A stretch of 64,000 nt of DNA from Ichthyophis bannanicus (GCA_033557465.1 CM066037.1:203793156-203857155), one strand, 5' to 3'; positions 22,231 through 33,077 are shown, counted from the first letter of the stretch. Numbers and translations are program-made. Notes: a model not told the origin generated them from the letters alone.

Positions 22231-22418
22231 CTGAGGAGAGGCAGTTAGGAAAGGCGGGAAGGCAGCATGCAGGTGTGGTGGGATGCTTCCAAAAGCTCTT
22301 TGATTTGACACTGGGAAGCGTTCCCGCGCAGACTCCGTCGGTACCGACGTACCCATATGTGAAGACTTATTCCTGCTGTTCCCAGAGATCACCTGTTACA
22401 GGTAAGTAACTGTGCTTT
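22231..22418. repeat. Right ITR of DIRS-5
   Basis: Complement of 11001-11165, then ACCTGTTACAGGT (22391-22403) and GTAAGTAACTGTGC. The CR1 tail resumes directly after it. Confidence 0.86.
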
Positions 22419-22439
22419 CTCTTATTAGTCTTAAATAGG
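22419..22439 (-). repeat. CR1 tail, antisense, piece 2 of 4
   Basis: CTTATTAGTCTTAAATAGGA continues piece 1 (10701-11000). It is the only host sequence left between DIRS-5 and DIRS-7. Confidence 0.65.
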
Positions 22440-22610
22440 ATTTCCAGGAACAAGCAGGAATGTAGTCGTCACATATGGGTGATGTCGGTACCGATGGAGC
22501 CCGCGTGGGAACTCTCTCCAGCATCCAATAGGAAAGCTTTTGGGAGCATCCCACTGCACCTGCGTAGCTGCCTTCCCGCCTTTCCAGTTCTCCCTCCTCA
22601 GTTCTTCATT
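22440..22610. repeat. Left ITR of DIRS-7
   Basis: It starts ATTTCCAGGAACAAGCAGG, then GTAGTCGTCACATATGGGTG. The inner arm, CAATAGGAAAGCTTTTGGGA, is matched in reverse at 29170-29340. Confidence 0.82.
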
Positions 22611-22823
22611 TTCTGTGGAGCCCACAAGAAGCAATTCCTGTCACTGCAGAAAATTTGGTCTTTTTCTTATTTTTTTGTGGTCGCGTCTGCCTGCCCGTCG
22701 ATGCTGCTACCGACCCCGTCGGTGCTTACTTTTCTTTCTTCTAAAATAAAAAATTTCTGAGGAGAAAAACTTCTTCCCTCAGGGCGCATCGACGCCCTCT
22801 TAGGCTTTGACTTTTTTCCTAAA

Positions 22824-24698
22824 ATGGACAAACCAGCCAGTGGATTTAAGAAGTGTTCCAAATGTGGCAGTACAATTTCAGCCACGGACACCCATGACTG
22901 GTGTCTAAAATGTTTAGGACCGCATCATGAACTGTCAGAATGTCCTTTCTGTAGGAAGATGACAAAGAGAGGCCTGCAGAACAGAGCTGCGAAACTCTGC
23001 ACCCTCTTTGCCACTGATGCAATGTTGGTAGCATCGATGTCATCGAGAGCTTCATCTTCCTCCCAGGGATCTCAGGTATCGAAACCCATGTCTTCATCGA
23101 AGACTAGCTGGCCCTCAAAGGTTAGATCTCCTTCTAAGCATTGAGATGCCCTAGGCGTTGCCGTGGAGGGGGACACACCGGCCAAACAAGCCCGGCGGGA
23201 GGTCCTTGCCTCCAAAGCCTTAGTGGGGTACCAGGATGCTCCCGTGTCCTCTACTTCTGGAGAGCTCTTGGTGCCATGCTCAGGGATCATGGCCCGCAAC
23301 TCTGGTACCGATACCCAAGCATCGGCAAGCTCCATGGATCAACGAATCCTGGCAATCGAGTGGAACTTAGCGGCCTTACTGGCGGCTTCCGTACCGGTAA
23401 ACCTTCTACAGTTTATTCCTTAGCCATCGGTACTGACGACGGTACCGTAAATGCCTGCATTGACTTCTTTGCCACTTACCAAGCTACAACACATGCCGGC
23501 CCTTGAATCTGTCTCCGGTACTGAGGTTCCAGTACTGCAACTTTAAGATACCGACTTCGAGGGGTATAGAGTATGTGCAGAACGCGAGCATCCTGCCCAT
23601 TGATACTCCGACTCTTTTGACTCCGATTCATCGGATGACGAATCGGACTGTACACAGGAAATGAGAACTCTCCCAGAGGATCCATCTCCGTCCCTGCAAC
23701 GTCACATGTCCCCTCCAGAAGACATGTCTTTTCAAGACTTTATCCGCAATGTTGCAAGGTGCCTGTCTATATCTGTGACTTCAGAGAAGGAACCTAGGGC
23801 TGAGGAGCTCAAAATTCTTCAATACCCTGCAGCCCCAAAGGAAGCTGCTACTCTCCCTATTCATCAAATAATTCACGACCTTATGCTTCTAATGTGGGAG
23901 ACACCCGTAACCATCTCTCCTCATACTCAAAGGCTCGATACAATGTACTGGGTATCGGAGTACCCCGGCTTCCAGAAGATGCAATTACAACACCATTCCA
24001 TGGTGGTAGAATCGGCAGTGCGTCAAATTAAGAGTGCTAAGACGCATTCCTCGAACCCTCCAGGCAGGGAATCGATAACCCTCGATGTTTTTGGTCGAGG
24101 TTTTCAGGCCTCCATGTTATTGGCCAGAATCCGTTCCTACATACTCTACATAGGTATGTTTCTTAGTGAGGTGTCTAGGGATTTGGAGTTGATGGCTCCT
24201 CTTCTCGCTGACGACAAGAGAGCTGATTATCTCACCCTGGTGAAACATGCCCAAAATGTTTCCAAATTTGTTAACAGGGCAACTTTCGACTGCTTTGAAT
24301 GTATCAGCAGAACTTCAGCTATATGCATCGGTGTATGCAGGACTGCTTGGCTCCAAGCCTCTGATCTTGAACAGTTGGTTCAAGATAAGCTGGGTAATAT
24401 GCCTTGCATAGGTGAAAAGCTTTTTGGCAAAGACTGGCAGGAAAAGGCTTCTCAGCTAGAATCTGAGAACACCACTCTTAATAGACTATCTAGATCTACT
24501 GCCAACCCAGCTAAGAAAAGGACATCAAAGAAACCTTTTTTCAATAAGAAAAAGAAGTACTACCCTTCTTACACCCCTGTGGTGCACTGTCCCAGCCATG
24601 CTCCCCAAAAGGGGCAACAACAACCAAGGCAGCAAAGAAAGGCTCAGACTCCCAGGTCTCAGCCAACCCAGCAGACCCAACCTCCTCAGGGTCTTTGA
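22824..24698 (+). pseudogene. DIRS-7 gag (one frame, several stops)
   Basis: ATG at 22824 opens with the cysteine motif: KKCSKCG ... WCLKCLGP-H-...CPFC, i.e. three Cys pairs plus a His. The Ser-rich linker and the core (FQDFIRNVARCLSI, EKEPRAEELKILQYP, FQKMQLQHHSMVVES, FNKKKK) follow. All lie in one frame but are broken by stops, including TGA at 23142-23144 (probably from CGA) and TAG near 23421. From 23661 to the natural TGA at 24696-24698 the frame is open for 345 codons. Confidence 0.85.
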
Positions 24699-24856
24699 CT
24701 CCTTTCTGGAGAACATAGCCGTCCTGCCTCTGGAGAATTTAGATCCCATCCGCATTCCCAGCAGGCTGTGTCACTTTGCCCACAGGTGGCATCTTGTAAC
24801 ATCAGAACACTGGACTCTCTTCATAGTAAGGGAGGGGTATAAACTTCACTTCCGAA
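24699..24856 (+). pseudogene. DIRS-7 RT start, before the L2 insertion
   Basis: It corresponds to the N-terminal RT linker (GRLCHFAHRWHLVTSEHWTL-like wording), which precedes the fingers domain in the other copies. It is cut off by the L2 insertion at 24857. Confidence 0.7.
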
Positions 24857-26567
24857 GTCTTTATCTTTATCTTTATCTTTATTGGTAACTTATATACCGC
24901 TCAGGCAAAATGCGTCAGAGCGGTGTACAATATTCAAAATAGCTGCAGGAAGGAAGGAAAGGAACGCCAAATATGTGACAGGAAAGATTTAGGAGAAAAG
25001 AGAAAAAGCTAAAGGGAAGGAGAAGTAACAGGAAAAATGGCTACAGAGAAGTCAGTGAAGGGAAGGGAGGGGGGAAGGAGGTGGGGAGAGGTCAAAGGCG
25101 AGACAGAAAAGGTAGGTTTTTAAGTGGGCCTTAAAGGTTTTCAGGGTAGGTTCCAGGCGGAGGTCCGGGGGAAGCGAATTCCAGAGACGAGGTCCAAGGA
25201 AATAAAAGGCAGAGGAGTGGGTGGATTCAAGGTGAGCCTGTGAGGGGGATGGTAGGAGCAAACGGTTGGCGTGTATGGAGCGGAGTGAGCGGTGGGGAGT
25301 GTGGAGATGGATCTGATCTGCGAGATAAAGAGGGGTACCTAAGTGGAAAGATTTGTGAACGAAAGTGAGAACCTTATATTGAATGCGGAAGGGGACTGGG
25401 AGCCAGTGCAATCGTATGAGAAGAGGAGTGACGTGATCAAATCGGGAAGAGCAGGTGAGAATACGAGCTGCAGTGTGATGGACTCTCTGGAGGCGTTGTA
25501 ATTGGGACTGGGGAAGACCGGCCAGGGAAGCATTACAGTAATCAAGGCGAGTGACAATGAGTGAAAGGAGAAGAGTGGTCATGGACGAGAAAGAGAGGAA
25601 AGGACGAACAGAGCGAAGTTGACGCAGGGTAGAAAAACAGCGTTGAAGAACAGAGGAAATATGGGGTTTAAAGGATAAGGAAGAGTCGAGGGTAACGCCT
25701 AAGTATCGTAGAGAAGAGACAAGAGGGACAGGAGAGGAGAAAAGCACAGGGAGAATAGATGGAGTAGGACTACCAGCGGTGAACCATATTGCAGAAGTCT
25801 TGGTGAGGTTAACGTGCAAAAAGTTGGAAGAGAGCCAAGAAGCCACAGTGGAGAGACAGTCGTTGAGAGGTGTAATGTCAGGGGAAGCAGAGTTTGTGTG
25901 ATAGAGCAGGAAAATGTCGTCAGCGTAGTAGTGAGCAGATATACCCTGTTGTTGTACTAGGAGAGCAAGAGGAGCAAGAAAGACATTAAACAAGAGGGGG
26001 CAAGAACAGACCCTTGTAGGACACCACAGGGAAGGGGGGTGGGGGGTGAGGAGAGGGGACCAGTGGACACACAGAAGGAACGACCTGAGAGAAAGGACTG
26101 AAACCAACGGAGGACGGTGCCAGAAAGACCTGCATCGAGTAGGCGTGAAAGGAGGGTGCGGTGATCAACAAGGTCAAATGCAGCAGAGAGATCAAGTGAG
26201 ACAGCAATAGTGAAGAGACCGCGGTCGTGGGCAGAGTGAAGCTCATTAAGGAGGGAAAGAAGAACAGTTTCGGTGCTATAGCCGGGGCGAAAACCAGATT
26301 GGAGAGGGTGCAGGGTAAGTGAAGCTTCAAGATGTGAGGACAGCTGGGAAAAGACAAGTTTTTCAAGGAGCTTAGAGGGAAAAGGAAGGTTGGAGATGGG
26401 ACGCCAGTTAGAGGGGGAGGATGGGTCAAGGGAGCTCTTTTTCAAGACAGGACGGATGACAGCGTGCTTCCAAGAGGTGGGGAAGATACCAGTGGATAGG
26501 CTATTGTTGATAATGGAGAGAAGATAAGGGGAAAGAGCCAAGGAGGGATCTAGTAGCCCACTCCCCC
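24857..26567 (-). mobile_element. L2-clade LINE, 5'-truncated, antisense in DIRS-7 RT
   Basis: On the minus strand: partial ORF2, a short 3' UTR with the TATACCGC-type tail, and a terminal 3' microsatellite of (ATAAAG)-type repeats (CTTTATCTTTATC on the plus strand, 24857-24882). The 5' end is truncated within RT. DIRS-7 RT resumes at about 26568. Confidence 0.82.
25052..26541 (-). pseudogene. L2-type reverse transcriptase, C-terminal part (one frameshift)
   Basis: RT motifs in order on the minus strand: SNWRPISNLPF, LQSGFRPGYSTETV, SLDLSAAFDLVDH, GVLQGSVLAP, HYYADDIFLLY (catalytic Asp pair), then the L2-typical C-terminal part LDYCNASLAGLP, RLHWLPVPFRIQYKV and LGPRLWNSLPPDLR. A frameshift near 26030 separates the first motifs (frame ending 25957) from YADD onward (25052-26107). 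The upstream endonuclease domain is missing. No other stop is seen, so it is a fairly recent copy. Confidence 0.86.
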
Positions 26568-28230
26568 AGTCTCCTCCAAGAGAGTTCAGTTCTCAACCCC
26601 CTCTCACCACTCTGTTATTACAGGAGGTCGTCTCCCTTCTTTCACAGGGTGCAATAGAGGAGGTACCACTTTCCCAGCAGGGTCATTCCAAAGAAGACAG
26701 GGGAGAAGAGTACCTAGGGACATCATCTTGAATTTCTACCAAAGAAGATACTTGTTCAGTTTTCTGAGGTCCAGGATGGGTCTGTATCCCCCTATCTCCA
26801 GAGTCAGGATTGGCTCTATTCTCTAGATCTAAAGGACGCATATACTCACATTCTTATCCACGCAGAACACAGAAGGTTCCTGCCTTTCCTGTTCCAGGGG
26901 AGACATCATCAGTACAGAGTCCTACCTTTTGGGCTTGCCTCTGCCCCAAGAGTCTTTACAAAATGCATGGCAGTGGTAGCTGCATTCCTAAGGACTCTAG
27001 GGATATTTGTCTTCCCCTACTTAGATGACTGGCTCATTCGAGCAAGCACACCTCTACAGGCCAGTCTTTCTCTCACATGCACCATGCAGGTGCTACAACA
27101 CTTGGGATTTGTAATAAATCTTCCAAAGTCCCATCTCTTTCCCTCATAAACTCTAGAGTTTATAGGGGCTCTCCTAGACACTCAACAGTCAAGGGCTTTT
27201 CTGCCCCAAGCCCGCTGTGCTCGACTCATTCAGCTGGCATCCCAAGCATGCCTTAAGACCTTTCTCACTGCTCGAGAGATGCTGTAACTTCTAGGCCATA
27301 TGGCATCTACTGTACATGTGGTTCCATACGCTCGTCTGCATATGCATGCAGCTCAATGGACCCTGGCTTTCCAGTGGTCTCAAGCTTCCGCTCGTTTGGG
27401 AGACAAGATAAAACACTCTACACATCTCATCTTGTCTCTCCAGTGGTGGCAATCCCCAGAACACCTTGTTAGGGTCACCTTTTCAGAAGCCTCCACATCA
27501 ATGTACCCTGACGACGGATGCGTCCAAATTGGGTTGGGGAGCTCATCTGGACAACCTCTCCACTCAGGGTCTTTGGTCTCATAAGGAGTCAAAACTCCAC
27601 ATAAATCTCCTGGAACTCAGAGCCATCCACAATGCTCTCAAGGTGTTCCATGACCACCTTCGCTTCCGCACAGTTCTAGTCCAGATGGACAATCAGGTAG
27701 CCATGTTCTACCTAAACAAGCAGGGTGGAACAGGCTCTTGGACCCTTTGCAGCGAAGCCCTTCACCTATGGACCTTCGCCATACAGTATCAGATTCACCT
27801 ACTTGTGGTGTATCTCCCAGGCAAACAGAATCTCTTGGTGGACAAACTCAATTGAGTACTGCTACCCCACGAGTGGTCTCTCCATGTGGACAAGGTTGCT
27901 CACATTTTTCAGTTCTGGGGAACCCCAGATATAGACCTGTTTGCAAATCCTCAGAATGCCAAACTTCCCCGCTTCTGCTCCAGAATGCCTGCTCAGAACA
28001 GCCAAGCAGTAGATGCCTTTTCAAACTCCAGAGAGACAAGGGCTGCATGATTCTTCTAGCACAGTGTTGGCCACGACAGCCATGGTATCCTCTGCTGCTA
28101 TGTCTCTCTTAAGTTCAACCAGTAGATTTGGGGTCTGCTCTAAATCTCCTCTCACAGGAGGAAGGGACATTGCTGCATCCCAATCCACACTCCCTACATC
28201 TTACAGCATGGCTGCTGAAGGCATAGCATT
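26568..28230 (+). pseudogene. DIRS-7 RT, RNase H and truncated MT
   Basis: RT polymerase motifs survive in shifted frames: catalytic FPYLDDWLIRAS near 27018 and FTKCMAVVAAFLRTLGI before it. RNase H shows LTTDAS, LLELRA and MDNQVAMFY (27466-27855). The MT-like block begins (DLFANPQNAKLPRFCS) but is cut by a deletion that joins VDAF to KLQRDKG, removing the FPPIPLIP segment. Stops include one near 27853. Confidence 0.8.
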
Positions 28231-29102
28231 CCAGAGTATCAGCCTCTCTCAACAGGTGAAAGCTGTCCTTTTGGCTTCTAGGAAACCTTCCACGAGGCAT
28301 TCCTATGCCTTCAATGGCATAGATTCTCTCTCTGGTGTTCGGAAAGGGATCTTAACCCCTTTTCAGCTCTGGTGGAAGCATTACTTGAATATCTTCTCCA
28401 TCTCTTTTCTGGACTCAAAACCAATTTGGTAAGAGTCCACCTAAGTGCCATTGCGGCTTCTACATGCCCTTAGATGGTCAACCCATCTCCTCTCAGCCGC
28501 TTGCAGCACACTTCATGAGAGGTCTTCTATTAACTAAGCCTCCCATTAAGCCACCCCCAGTGGCATGGGACCATAATGTTGTTTTAGGACAGCTTATGAA
28601 GCTGCCTTTTGAACCCCTATCCACTACTTCTCTGAAGTTTCTCACCTGGAAGGTCACCTTCCTTATTGCCCTCACTTCAGCAAGGTGCATCAGTGAGCTT
28701 CATGCTTTGGTGGCTGATCCTCCTTATACACAATGCCACCATGATAAGGTAGTTCTTAGGACTCATCCTTACTTTATGCCAAAGGTAGTCTCGCCTTTTC
28801 ACTTAAACCAATCGGTGTACCTCCCTCTTTTCTTCCCTAGACCTCATTCTTCTAGGGCAGAAGTAACCCTTCATACTCTGGATTGCAAATGTGCTTTGGC
28901 CTTTTATCTCCAGAGAACTCGGGCGCACAGAAAAGCTTCCCAGCTTTTCATTGCTTTTGACTCCAGTAACCTAGGTCTACTAGTATCCAAGTGAACTCTC
29001 TCCACATGGATAGGAGATTGTATCTCTTTTGCTTACGACAGTGCAGAACTCTCTGTCAAGGATCAGATCACTGCACATAATGTTCGTGCAATGGCTACCT
29101 CC
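28210..29102 (+). pseudogene. DIRS-7 tyrosine recombinase, C-terminally truncated
   Basis: The frame keeps LSQQVKAVLLASRKPSTRHSY, the FMRGLLLTKPPIKPPPVAWD linker and the catalytic first box as SARCISELHAL: Cys (TGC) at the catalytic Arg position. A stop in SK*TLS and frameshifts are present. The coding ends at the HNVRAMAT box; the catalytic Tyr segment is deleted. Confidence 0.8.
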
Positions 29103-29169
29103 ACAGCCCACCCTCTTCCTCTAGGAGTTGTACTTTTTCTCTTCTTCTCCTTTTCTCCTTTTATCTCAG

Positions 29170-29372
29170 CTACAAACTCAACTGAGGAGGGAGAGCTGGA
29201 AAGGCGGGAAGGCAGGTATGCAGGCGCAGTGGGATGCTACCAAAGGGTTTCCTATTGGATGCTTTGGAGCATTCCCGCGTGTGCTCCGTCGGTACCGACG
29301 TCACCCATATGTGAATACTCAATTCCTGCTGTTCCCAGAGATCACCTGTTACAGGTGAGTATCTATGCTTTA
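29170..29372. repeat. Right ITR of DIRS-7
   Basis: Complement of 22440-22610, then ACCTGTTACAGGT (29344-29356) and GTGAGTATC at the outer edge. No ICR precedes it. Confidence 0.82.
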
Positions 29373-29465
29373 CCCTGTAGCTTCATTGCATGTCCCCTAG
29401 TCTTTCTATATTCTGATGATGTAAACAATCAATCTATGTTTACCCATTCCACTCCATTCATTAAT
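29373..29465 (-). repeat. CR1 tail, antisense, piece 3 of 4
   Basis: TGTAGCTTCATTGCATGTCC through CCACTCCATTCATTAAT is the reverse complement of the sense CR1 at 49300-49395. DIRS-8 starts directly after it. Confidence 0.8.
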
Positions 29466-29635
29466 ATCTCCAGGAACAAGCAGGAATGTAGTCTTCACAT
29501 ATGGGTATCGTCGGTACCGATGGAGCCTGCGCGGGAACGCTCCCCAGTGTCCAATAGGAAAGCGCTTGGGAGCATCCCACAGCACCTGTGTGCTGTCTTC
29601 TTGCCTTTCCAACTGTCCCTCTCCAGTTCTTCATT
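29466..29635. repeat. Left ITR of DIRS-8
   Basis: ATCTCCAGGAACAAGCAGG, then ATGTAGTCTTCACATATGGG and the GC-rich arm; paired with 48900-49060. Confidence 0.87.
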
Positions 29636-29875
29636 TTCCACGGAGCCGACAGGTCACATACCCCTTCACCGCAGAAAAATTTTGTCTTTAATCTTTGTTT
29701 TTGTGGTCGCGTCTGCCTGCCTTCGACACCATACCGGTACCGCCGGTTCTTTCTTCTTTCTTAAAATAAATAAATAAATAAATAAATTATAGTTTCTGAG
29801 GTGTTTTACTTTAGAAACTTTTTTCCTTGGTGCTAGGCGCCATTTTGGGCACTAGGCCCAATTTTTTCCTTGAAA

Positions 29876-30616
29876 ATGGAAAAACCTACTTCAGGTTTTA
29901 AAAAATGTTCTAAATTTGGCGATACTATTTCCGTCACCGACACCCATGATTGGTGTCTCAGATGTTTAGGTCCTGACCACTCTATTTCAGAGTGCCACTC
30001 CTGTGGAATGATGTCAAAAAGGGGCCGGCAGAACCGAGCTGCTAAACTTAGCACCCTTTTTCCCTCAGACGTGGCATCTGTTGCATCGACGTCCTCCAGG
30101 GCCTCATCTTCCTCCCATGGATCTCAGGTAACTAAACATAAATCTAGCTGTTCCTCAAAGGGTAGATCTCCTCCTAAGTATCGAGATGCCCCTGGCGTTG
30201 CCCTTGAATTGTCACTGGCAAAACTGCCACGGCGGGAGGCTTCGGCTTCCAAAGCACTAACAGGGCTCCAGGATGTTCCCGAGGCCTCAACCTCGGCAGA
30301 ACTACTGGTGTCATGCTCTGGGGTTCCGGCCGCTTCTACTGGTACCGACACCCAAGCATCGGCAGCATCGATAGACCAGAGATTCCTTGCTGTCGAACGC
30401 AGTCTAGCGGCTCTTCTCACGACTTCGGTACTGTTGAAACCGCTTCAGACACCTCAACCAATACCGGTACCGGCTGCATTAGCATCGGCGGGTATGCCAC
30501 CCATACCGGGTCATGCATCTGTCTCCGGCATCTACAGATCGGCACCGGAACAACCTGATACCGACTTCGATCGATACCGGTACTGTGCTTTGTACGATCA
30601 CCGGGATCGGAGGTAT
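29876..30616 (+). pseudogene. DIRS-8 gag, N-terminal part
   Basis: ATG at 29876 is followed by the cysteine motif with one change (KKCSKFG: the second Cys of the first pair is Phe), then WCLRCLGPDH and CHSC. A Ser/Pro-rich linker follows. The frame is open to 30616, where family-B DIRS-9 interrupts it in the codon run for RRYF. Confidence 0.82.
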
Positions 30617-30790
30617 TCTCCAGGACCAAGCAGGAAGTCAGTCCTCACATATGGGTGACATCGACGTCGATGGAGCCTTTGCGGAGCATTTCCCCAGCTT
30701 TCTATGAAAGCCTTTGGGAATACTGCACGCATGCGCGGTCCCCTTCCCGCCTAAAGGTGCCATCTTGCCCAGTCTCTCTTTTTCCGTGGA
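30617..30790. repeat. Left ITR of DIRS-9
   Basis: TCTCCAGGACCAAGCAGGAA, AGTCCTCACATATGGGTGAC, then GCATGCGCGGTCCCCTTCCC and GGTGCCATCTTGCCCAGTC; complementary to 41963-42118. Confidence 0.87.
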
Positions 30791-31034
30791 GCCCGTCGGA
30801 CGTTTGTCCTAGTTCACCCGGAAAACAGTTAGATTTTTTCTTCGAAGCCCTGCGATTTCTTCGCGTTTTTTTCTCCGGTTTGACGCCGGTTCCCCTTCTC
30901 GCCGGGTTCAGTACACCGGTATCGAGCCCGATCTTATTTTTCGGTTTTTGCCCTTCGTGGCTGGCGTTCACACCCTTTTTTCTTTTTCCCTGGAAGGCAG
31001 GTCCTTTGTCCTCGTGGGGGCTCTTTTTTCCCCG

Positions 31035-33077
31035 ATGGCTTCCAGTGGTTTTAAGAAGTGTGATCGGTGCAAGAAACTAATGTGTCTCACCGACACACTC
31101 AACTGCTGCCTTCGGTGCCTCGGTCCTGATCATGATCCTAAGATCTGTCAACCGTGTGGGAAATTGTTCACTAAGGCACTAAGAAGTCGTCAGCACCAAA
31201 AGGAAAGGCTTTTCTCTGATTCGGCCTCCGGCCGGGCCCGGACCTCGTCTGAGGCCTCGACGTCTCGGGAGTCTGACCCCGAGCATCGTCGGGGTTCCTC
31301 GGAGAGGGGGTCCCCCGAGCGGGAGCGAAAGAGGAAGAAGCGGCTCGCGAGGGCGTCGTCGGAAGAGGTCCCTGGCTCCTCGAGGGCTAGGTCTCGGACC
31401 CCCGACCGCCGTCCCGGGCCCGTGGAACAGGAGAAGCCGTCAAAAGTACCTCGAGCGGAGCCGGAGTCTGCTGGACATGTAAGTCCTGTTGTCCTCGAGG
31501 ACTCTCCTCCCAGGGAGCTGACGTCGGGCCCGGCGCCGCCGGCGCCCGAGTCGGTGGCTGCTGAGTCTCCTGAACTGGGTCTCAGGCCGACAGCCTTGGA
31601 GTGCAGACTGCCTTCATGGATCAGCAGCGGGTGCTGATGGCCAGCCTTGCTGACGCATCTGCCCCGACCACCGGGACATCGACGTCGAAGTCGACCCTGG
31701 AGACCGAGCCGATACTCGAGACCATGAAGGCTCGAGGTCGTCCTCGGTCACGGTCACCCCCGACCTCCCGGTCATGACCGAGGGTGTCGACGCCGGTGCC
31801 GGTGCTGCCGGGCCCCGCGTGGTCAGAGCCCGACTCCTCTTCGGACGAGTCCGCCTGGGAGACGGAGGACGAGGAGTCCTCCGATACCTTCAAGACTCGT
31901 TGCGTCCCGTCGGACTCACCACAGTCTGAGCCCCGAAGTAGATCCCCTCTGGAGGATACCCGGTTTAAGGCCTCCGTCGGCTGACTGCAATTGCGGCTCT
32001 GGGGCTCGACTCCGCGTCCCTTTGCTCCGGAGCGGGACAGGCCGGAGGAGGTTAGTCGCGGCGTGCCTCCAGCGCTCAGCCACCGGGGGGGGGGGGGGGC
32101 TTCGGCGCGAGGCAGAGCAGGTCTCCGCAGAGATGATGCAGGGTAAGGTCGGGTCAGCTGCGAGAGGAACGCTGACTAGTCCTCCTCGCTGCTGCCGGTA
32201 AGACTCTCCTCCGATGTCCGGCCCGGGGGGGGGGGGGGAGGGAGAGAGAGGGCAGGAGAGAATTAAAGCTACAGAGCCAAGTAAGTACAAATGACTCAAT
32301 CCACAGGAAAGGAACTTAAAGGAATTTAAAAGAACTTAAAAGAATTTAAAAGAATTAAAATTTAAAGAAGGGAGACTCCAGTAAGCCCTAGGCTTACGGA
32401 ACCCTCCAGCTGCTTGGAGGCTGAGAATACTGGAGTTGGTGGGTGGTCCCAGTGGTATTTATACCGCTCCATCCCCAAAAAGGTTGGGCTCAGCCTCCAA
32501 GCTGCTGGAAGGGTTGCGTAACCCAGAAGTAAAGGGACTGGACTGTCGTTCCTTCAGGAACACTAATTAGCAGGTAAGATCTAATTACTATTTCTCGGAG
32601 TTTGTTCGGGATATGGCCACTGCTTTGGCGATCCTGGCGGACCCCGACGAGGAGCCTCGAGCCGAGGAGCTCGTGGCCCTCCAGTATGACTCTCCTCCGA
32701 AGGAGGCCTTTACTGTGCCGCTTCCTCCGATGCTGGAATGGCTCTTCTTCCGGATGTGGGAGGCACCGGCCTCGGCACCGGTTCTAAGCAAGCGGGTCGA
32801 TTCCATTTATCGACTCTGTAAGAGCCCTGGTTTTCAGAAGGCGCAGCTACCGCACCATTCCATGGTGGTGGAATCGGCCATGCATTGTCTGAAAAGCCAG
32901 AAGATGCACTCCGCTGTGCCCCCCGGCCGGGAGGCCCGGAACCTGGATGCATTTGGTAGAAAGTGCCTTTCACATAAGAAGGGCTCGGGTAAGAAGTCCT
33001 TTTACCCGAGGAAAGCGACTGCCTACAAACAGTTCCCACCTTACCAGGCCTCCCCCGCTCCCCCACAAGGTCAGTAG
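31035..33077 (+). pseudogene. DIRS-9 gag (family B), with about 600 bp inserted
   Basis: ATG at 31035. The N-terminal cysteine motif is KKCDRCKK ... CCLRCLGPDHD ... CQPCGK, so this motif is shared with family A although the rest differs strongly. An Arg/Glu/Ser-rich linker follows. The core lies at 32583-33000 (FVRDMATALAIL, EEPRAEELVALQY, FQKAQLPHHSMVVESAMH). Between SPLEDTR (31960) and the core, about 600 bp of unrelated sequence is inserted. The tail is Lys-rich (KKGSGKKSFYPRK). A frameshift near 31620 also separates segments. Confidence 0.8.
31985..32583. repeat. Unclassified insertion in DIRS-9 gag with internal inverted repeat
   Basis: It is absent from other gags. It holds two G-runs (32086-32098 and 32225-32238), an AAAGAATTTAA-type simple repeat (32300-32370), and an inverted repeat: CCTCCAGCTGCTTGGAGGCT (about 32401-32421) and its partner GCCTCCAAGCTGCTGGAAGG (about 32494-32513). 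No coding is seen. It may be a MITE or composite. Confidence 0.55.

Larger units (their letters stand above)
11001..22418 (+). mobile_element. DIRS-5: gag-only, non-autonomous DIRS element (contains DIRS-6)
   Basis: Left ITR at 11001, ICR at 22051-22147, right ITR ending near 22418. Between them lie a gag gene (interrupted by DIRS-6) and about 2.5 kb with no RT, RH or YR coding. The flanks join to continuous CR1 tail (GAAAAAATATT on the left, CTTATTAGTCTTAAAT on the right), giving independent support for both ends. Net length without DIRS-6 is about 5.5 kb. It would need RT and recombinase supplied in trans. Confidence 0.85.
22440..29372 (+). mobile_element. DIRS-7: near full-length DIRS element, decayed, with L2 insert
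   Basis: Order: left ITR (22440), gag (22824-24698), RT (interrupted by an L2 LINE), RH, partial MT, YR, right ITR (29170-29372). A deletion at about 29102 removed the YR C-terminus together with the ICR and joined YR codons directly to the region before the right ITR. CR1 tail resumes on the right at 29373. Confidence 0.85.
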
